A stretch of 10,560 nt of DNA from JBEEMU01 sp043778315 (GTDB taxonomy: Bacteria > Bacteroidota > Bacteroidia > Chitinophagales > Saprospiraceae), in NCBI GenBank assembly GCA_043778315.1, contig JAYWGJ010000025.1:1-10560 (forward strand), in the 5' to 3' direction. The position numbers and the translations under genes were made by a program. Positions 6,778-10,560 of the stretch are shown here, piece after piece. Within the stretch, counting starts at the first letter, position 1, and each line of letters starts with the position of its first letter. Under the pieces are notes generated by a model. It saw nothing but the letters and a program-made list of their open reading frames with translations. It was not told the origin of the DNA and did not search any database.

Positions 6778-6817
6778 AAAAAACCCTTATTGTCCACCGC
6801 GACAATAGGGGTTTTTT
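6778..6817 (+). terminator. Rho-independent terminator after the Rpn-like gene
   Basis: A 17-bp hairpin has left arm AAAAAACCCTTATTGTC at 6778-6794, loop CACCGC, and right arm 6801-6817 with one T-G wobble and a trailing run of Ts. It lies about 100 nt after the Rpn-like stop. The A-run on the left could allow it to work in both directions. The stretch between the stop and the hairpin shows no gene. Confidence 0.88.
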
Positions 6818-6878
6818 TATTCCAAAATATCAATTATTTTTAAACCACAAACTATTTCATTACTTGAAGAAAGCATCT

Positions 6879-7015
6879 AAAATAAGTAGTACCAATATTA
6901 TTCGTTTTTTGCATCAAAACTGCGTTAGATTATCCTTACAATACGCTGCATTGCACGTCAAATCTGCCTTGTTTTGTCGCAAAATCCTTCACAATATTTT
7001 GGCAGTACTTATTTT
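6879..7015. mobile_element. MITE-like 137-bp imperfect palindrome
   Basis: The ends are inverted repeats: AAAATAAGTAGTACCAA at 6879-6895 pairs with 6999-7015, whose reverse complement is AAAATAAGTACTGCCAA (15 of 17). Pairing continues inward with small indels: GCATCAAAAC (6911-6920) with GTTTTGTCGC (6971-6980), AGATT (6927-6931) with AAATCT (6960-6965), and TACAATA (6937-6943) with CATTGCA (6949-6955). The whole segment can fold into one long hairpin, with no room for a transposase. This is the structure of a miniature inverted-repeat transposable element. I see no convincing target-site duplication and cannot name the parent element. It ends 23 nt before the uvrA -7 box. Confidence 0.6.
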
Positions 7016-7038
7016 TTCTTCTTTCTAATCAAAACCCG

Positions 7039-7046
7039 TATCTTTG
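7039..7046 (+). promoter_or_regulatory. Bacteroidota-type -7 promoter element for uvrA
   Basis: TATCTTTG followed by C matches TAnnTTTG and lies 35 nt before the uvrA ATG at 7082. It also shows that an in-frame TTG at 6974 cannot be the uvrA start, since that codon lies upstream of transcription. I see no LexA-like operator. Confidence 0.65.
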
Positions 7047-7081
7047 CTTTTTATTTGACTAAAAAACAGCACACCATATAT

Positions 7082-9934
7082 ATGAGTAAAAAAGAAACGG
7101 AGGCAAACGCAGCGGCGGAAGAGGTAGAATACTTGGAGGTCGTCGGGTCGCGGGTACACAACCTCAAAAATGTTTCGGTGCGCATTCCGCGCAATAAATT
7201 GGTGGTCATCACGGGCATTAGCGGCAGCGGCAAGTCGTCGCTCGCCTTCGACACCATCTACGCCGAAGGGCAACGCCGCTATATGGAGACTTTCGGGTCG
7301 TATGCGCGGCAGTTTATAGGCGAAATGGAACGCCCCGACGTGGAACTCATCACGGGTTTGAGTCCTGTTATCTCGATAGAACAAAAAACCGTGGGCAGCA
7401 ATCCGCGCTCTACCGTCGGGACGATTACCGAACTCTACGATTTTTTGCGGCTGCTCTACGCCCGCACCGCCGATGCGTATTCCTACGTCACGGGCAAAAA
7501 AATGGTGAGCTACACCGACGAGCAGATGATTGAGCATCTGAAAGCGAATTTTACAGACAAAAAAATAGTGATTCTCGCGCCCTTGGTGCGCGGACGAAAG
7601 GGGCATTACCGCGAGTTGCTCGACGCGCAGCGCAAGCTCGGCTATACGCGAGTGCGCATCGACGGCGAGTTTCACGAACTCGTGCCTGGGCTGCAAGCCG
7701 ACCGCTACTCGACGCACGATATTGAGGTCGTGATTGACCGCCTTCAAATGGGCGACGACCGCCTCGACCGCCTGCAAACCGCCCTCGCTACCGCGCTCCG
7801 CATCGGCGAGGGCTTGGTAGTCGTGATGAATTATGACAATAACGAAACCGTGCAGTTCAGCCGTACTTTGATGTGCGCGGATAGCGGCATCAGCTACGAC
7901 GAGCCGTCGCCGAACGCTTTTTCGTTCAATTCGCCCTACGGCGCGTGTCCGCACTGTCGCGGATTAGGGACGAAATACGAGGTCGATATGAATTTGGTGA
8001 TACCCGACCCGACCAAAAATATCAACGAAATAGGCATTGCGCCCTTCGGCGACGTGCGCAACAATATGACTTTTGATATGTTGCGCGCCATCGCCAAAAA
8101 ATATAGTTTTACTTTTTCTACGCCAATTAGCGATATTCCCAAAAAAGCATTGGACGTTATATTACACGGCGGCGACGACAAAATGGCGTTAAAGAAAGCC
8201 TACGGCGGTCAAGATTATACCTATAATTTGGCAGAAGAGGGCTTAATCGCAATGCTCAAACGTTGGTACGAAAGTTCGGAAAGTGATAAAATACGCGATT
8301 GGGCTGCCGATTTTATGACGATTGTGCCGTGCAGCGAATGCAACGGGACGCGGCTCAAAAAAGACAGTTTATATTTTAAAATAGACGAAAAAAATATTGC
8401 AGAGCTTACGCAATACGACCTCGGAACGCTGTGCGAATGGGTCAGCAACGTCGAGGCGCGGCTTTCGGAGCGACAAAAAACCATCGGAAAAGAAATTTTT
8501 AAGGAATTACAACTCCGTTTGGGCTTTTTGCTGCACGTCGGCTTAGATTATTTGATGCTTTCGCGCCCTGCGGGAACGCTCTCGGGCGGCGAAAGTCAGC
8601 GTATCCGTTTGGCAACGCAAATCGGCTCGCAACTCACAGGGGTAACCTATATTTTGGACGAGCCGAGCATCGGTTTGCATCAGCGCGACAACGAAAAACT
8701 AATCACGGCACTCAAAGAACTGAGCGCGATAGGCAACACCGTTTTGGTCGTCGAACACGATAAAGATATTATGTTGGCGGCGGATTATTTGCTCGATTTA
8801 GGTCCGGGCGCAGGCAAGCACGGCGGCGAACTCGTCGGCGAAGGCACACCCGCCGAGTTCCTGACTCGCGACTCGATTACCTCCAATTATTTAGCCAATA
8901 AAATACGGATAGAAATACCCGAAGTGCGGCGCAAAGGCAACGGCAAAATGTTGAGTTTGCTTGGCGCAACAGGTCACAACCTCAAAAACGTGTCGATAAA
9001 CATTCCGCTCGGGACGTTTAGTGTCGTGACGGGCGTGAGCGGAAGCGGCAAATCGTCGTTGATAAACGAAACTTTATACCCTATTTTGCGCCAATATTTT
9101 TACCGCAGCCGCCAAAAACCGTTGCCGTACAAGGCGATAGAAGGGTTGGATAATGTGGATAAAGTGATAGAAATAGACCAATCGCCGATAGGGCGCACGC
9201 CGCGCTCGAACCCCGTGACGTACACGGGCGTATTCACCGATATTCGGAATATTTTTGCGGAGATGCCCGAGGCGCGCATTCGCGGCTACAAAACGGGTCG
9301 TTTTTCCTTTAATGTGAAGGGCGGACGCTGCGAAACCTGCGAGGGCGGCGGTATGCGTGTGATAGAAATGAATTTTTTGCCCGACGTAAACGTCCTTTGC
9401 GAAACCTGCAACGGCAGACGCTACAACCGCGAAACGCTCGAGGTGCGCTATAAAGGCAAAAGCATCAGCGACGTACTCAATATGACGGTCAGCGAAGCGA
9501 CCGAATTTTTTGTCGGTATTCCCAAAATACACCGCAAAGTACAGACGCTACAAGACGTGGGTTTGGGCTATATTTCGCTCGGGCAATCGGCTACAACCCT
9601 TAGCGGCGGCGAGGCGCAGCGCGTCAAACTCGCCGAAGAGCTATCCAAAAAAGACACGGGCAACACCATTTATATCCTCGACGAACCGACCACAGGGCTG
9701 CACTTCGAGGACGTGCGTGTGCTGCTCGGCGTACTCCAAAAACTCGTCGATAAAGGCAATACCGTTTTGATTATCGAACACAATCTCGACGTGGTCAAAG
9801 TGGCGGATTATGTGATAGATATAGGACCCGAAGGCGGCAACGGCGGCGGAACGGTCGTCGCGGAAGGTACGCCCGAGCAAGTAGCGAAGTCAAAAACAAG
9901 CCATACGGGGCGTTTTTTGAAACATGAATTGTAG
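7082..9934 (+). CDS. uvrA: Excinuclease ABC subunit UvrA
   Basis: A 950-aa DNA-damage recognition ATPase of nucleotide excision repair; a UvrA dimer loads UvrB at lesions. Length is normal for the family. It has two ABC modules. The first has Walker A GISGSGKSS (Lys51), signature LSGGESQR (500-507) and Walker B YILDEPSIGLH. The second has Walker A GVSGSGKSS (Lys657), signature LSGGEAQR (840-847) and YILDEPTTGLH. The second-half zinc module is intact: Cys750, Cys753, Cys773 and Cys776. CxxC pairs at 417/420 and 289/292 are present, but the first zinc module lacks one ligand: E. coli Cys253 aligns with Cys265, while the Cys256 position is Ser268. The start at 7082 (MSKKETEANA) gives the normal N-terminus (EYLEVVGSRVHNLKN) 35 nt after the promoter motif. 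It is transcribed alone. Codon use is GC-rich, unlike the nuclease islet. Confidence 0.97.
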   Translation: MSKKETEANAAAEEVEYLEVVGSRVHNLKNVSVRIPRNKLVVITGISGSGKSSLAFDTIYAEGQRRYMETFGSYARQFIGEMERPDVELITGLSPVISIEQKTVGSNPRSTVGTITELYDFLRLLYARTADAYSYVTGKKMVSYTDEQMIEHLKANFTDKKIVILAPLVRGRKGHYRELLDAQRKLGYTRVRIDGEFHELVPGLQADRYSTHDIEVVIDRLQMGDDRLDRLQTALATALRIGEGLVVVMNYDNNETVQFSRTLMCADSGISYDEPSPNAFSFNSPYGACPHCRGLGTKYEVDMNLVIPDPTKNINEIGIAPFGDVRNNMTFDMLRAIAKKYSFTFSTPISDIPKKALDVILHGGDDKMALKKAYGGQDYTYNLAEEGLIAMLKRWYESSESDKIRDWAADFMTIVPCSECNGTRLKKDSLYFKIDEKNIAELTQYDLGTLCEWVSNVEARLSERQKTIGKEIFKELQLRLGFLLHVGLDYLMLSRPAGTLSGGESQRIRLATQIGSQLTGVTYILDEPSIGLHQRDNEKLITALKELSAIGNTVLVVEHDKDIMLAADYLLDLGPGAGKHGGELVGEGTPAEFLTRDSITSNYLANKIRIEIPEVRRKGNGKMLSLLGATGHNLKNVSINIPLGTFSVVTGVSGSGKSSLINETLYPILRQYFYRSRQKPLPYKAIEGLDNVDKVIEIDQSPIGRTPRSNPVTYTGVFTDIRNIFAEMPEARIRGYKTGRFSFNVKGGRCETCEGGGMRVIEMNFLPDVNVLCETCNGRRYNRETLEVRYKGKSISDVLNMTVSEATEFFVGIPKIHRKVQTLQDVGLGYISLGQSATTLSGGEAQRVKLAEELSKKDTGNTIYILDEPTTGLHFEDVRVLLGVLQKLVDKGNTVLIIEHNLDVVKVADYVIDIGPEGGNGGGTVVAEGTPEQVAKSKTSHTGRFLKHEL

Positions 9935-10001
9935 GAAAAAAATTAGTAAGTATATTTGTAATTGGTATTACGCAAAAAGGTATAAAAGTGCGTAGATTTC
10001 G

Positions 10002-10180
10002 CAGTTAGCCGCATAGCGGCGACATATCGGTAGATATAGATAAACCGCTCATCAAGTTGCAGCGCAACGACATATTAAATATAGTAAGTTCATCTATTGA
10101 AAAATATGTCGCGGCTACGCAGCTTTAAAAGGACTAACTGTATTTATTTCTACCAATATGTCACCGCGACGCGGTTTATA
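10002..10180. repeat. Array of four related palindromic units, two forward and two reverse (REP-like)
   Basis: Each unit is a short palindrome with a 3-nt loop followed by GACATAT. Forward units: GCCGC-ATA-GCGGC then GACATATCGGTAGA (10008-10034), and GTTGC-AGC-GCAAC then GACATATTAAATATAG (10056-10084). Reverse units, read on the minus strand: GCTGC-GTA-GCCGC then GACATAT (about 10104-10123, one stem mismatch), and ACCGC-GTC-GCGGT then GACATATTGGTAGA (10149-10175). The outer units resemble each other, and further complementary pairs join the two halves: CAGTTAG (10002-10008) with CTAACTG (10134-10140), and TAAACCGC (10041-10048) with GCGGTTTA (10171-10178). The region could form a large branched hairpin between uvrA and mce. 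Similar palindrome-plus-GACATAT sequences are, as I recall, dispersed in Bacteroidota intergenic regions. No coding sequence lies in 9935-10247. Confidence 0.72.
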
Positions 10181-10247
10181 AGCCACCAAAAAAGTACTAT
10201 TTGCATAGCGTGAGCTATAAATTTCAAAAAAACAAATTTCATTTTTT

Positions 10248-10560
10248 ATGATAAAAAATATCGACCACATAGGCATTGCCGTAGCCGACGTAGCTGCCGC
10301 AAACGCGCTATTTGCTCGGCTGCTCGGTCGCGAACACTACAAAACCGAAGCCGTAGAGTCCGAGGGCGTGCTAACCTCGTTTTTTCAAGTCGGCGAAACC
10401 AAAATCGAACTCGTCGCAGCTACGCGCCCCGATAGCGTCATAGAAAAATATATTGCCAAAAAAGGCGCGGGTATGCACCATATTGCACTCGAGGTGACCG
10501 ACATTCGCGCCGAAATGAGCCGCCTGCAAAGCGAAGGTTTTGAGCTACTCAACGAAACGC
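10248..10560 (+). CDS. mce: Methylmalonyl-CoA epimerase (3'-truncated by window edge)
   Basis: The first 104 residues of a vicinal-oxygen-chelate (glyoxalase-fold) protein. It opens MIKNIDHIGIAVADVAAANA, with metal-ligand His7, and continues with LFARLLGREHY, TSFFQVGETKIELV (Glu54 at the second ligand position), and GAGMHHIALEV (His77/His78, one of which is the third ligand). These are hallmarks of methylmalonyl-CoA epimerase, which interconverts the (R) and (S) forms of methylmalonyl-CoA in the propionate/succinyl-CoA pathway. The family is about 130-150 aa, so roughly the last quarter is missing. ATG at 10248 is chosen because the conserved strand starts within six residues. A -7-like TACTATTTG (10195-10203) lies 45 nt upstream but has one extra base against TAnnTTTG. 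Glyoxalase is the main alternative; the GAGMHH context argues for epimerase. Confidence 0.9.
   Translation, partial: MIKNIDHIGIAVADVAAANALFARLLGREHYKTEAVESEGVLTSFFQVGETKIELVAATRPDSVIEKYIAKKGAGMHHIALEVTDIRAEMSRLQSEGFELLNET

Noticed and set aside
7025..7954. Minus-strand open frame of 309 codons opposite uvrA
   Set aside because: It lies antisense to strongly conserved UvrA sequence including the first Walker A. Its product is rich in His/Arg/Val with no recognisable motif, as expected for a shadow of GC-rich coding DNA.
9074..9532. Minus-strand open frame of 152 codons opposite the 3' half of uvrA
   Set aside because: Antisense shadow of the UvrA zinc module region; no promoter or motif.
9951..9958. 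TATATTTG promoter-like octamer after uvrA
   Set aside because: It lies almost 300 nt before the mce start with the palindromic array between, and no gene follows closely. The motif is frequent by chance in AT-rich DNA.

Overview
The window looks like a chromosomal segment of a Bacteroidota bacterium, probably a Cytophagia-type lineage. The support is indirect but consistent. TAnnTTTG-type -7 promoter elements precede several genes, Shine-Dalgarno sequences are largely absent, and the exported proteins have typical Bacteroidota signals (a signal peptide ending ATA|Q and a lipoprotein). UvrA and methylmalonyl-CoA epimerase also fit. Base composition is strongly mosaic: G+C is 42 of 60 at 7741-7800 in uvrA but 19 of 60 at 4141-4200 in a nuclease gene.

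Layout. 2-532: the C-terminal half of a PLP-dependent aminotransferase, closest by eye to E. coli YbdL. 680-2083: a stand-alone periplasmic adaptor (HlyD/MacA type) with its own promoter and a strong hairpin terminator (2103-2143). The terminator is shared tail to tail with 2172-2939(-), a secreted, probable outer-membrane beta-barrel protein. 3162-3692: a small lipoprotein of unknown function. 3808-6678: an AT-rich accessory islet holding a PDDEXK_4-like nuclease, a decayed 5' fragment of an Rpn/YhgA-like gene, a small unknown protein coupled by an ATGA overlap to a retropepsin-like aspartic protease, and an intact Rpn/YhgA-like nuclease/transposase-like gene. A terminator at 6778-6817 closes this group. 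6879-7015: a 137-bp imperfect palindrome resembling a MITE, just upstream of the uvrA promoter. 7082-9934: complete uvrA (950 aa). 9935-10247: an array of four related palindromic units (two forward, two reverse). 10248-10560: the first 104 codons of methylmalonyl-CoA epimerase.

How it fits together. The aminotransferase, uvrA and mce are housekeeping functions with no obvious link to each other. The distinctive part is the islet. The small protein, protease and Rpn genes run in one direction with an overlap and a 12-nt gap, so they are probably co-transcribed. The small-protein/protease pair is bracketed by a near-identical 30-bp repeat that corresponds to the start of an Rpn gene, which points to duplication or module insertion within an Rpn locus. 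No tRNA, rRNA, CRISPR array or intact insertion sequence was seen.
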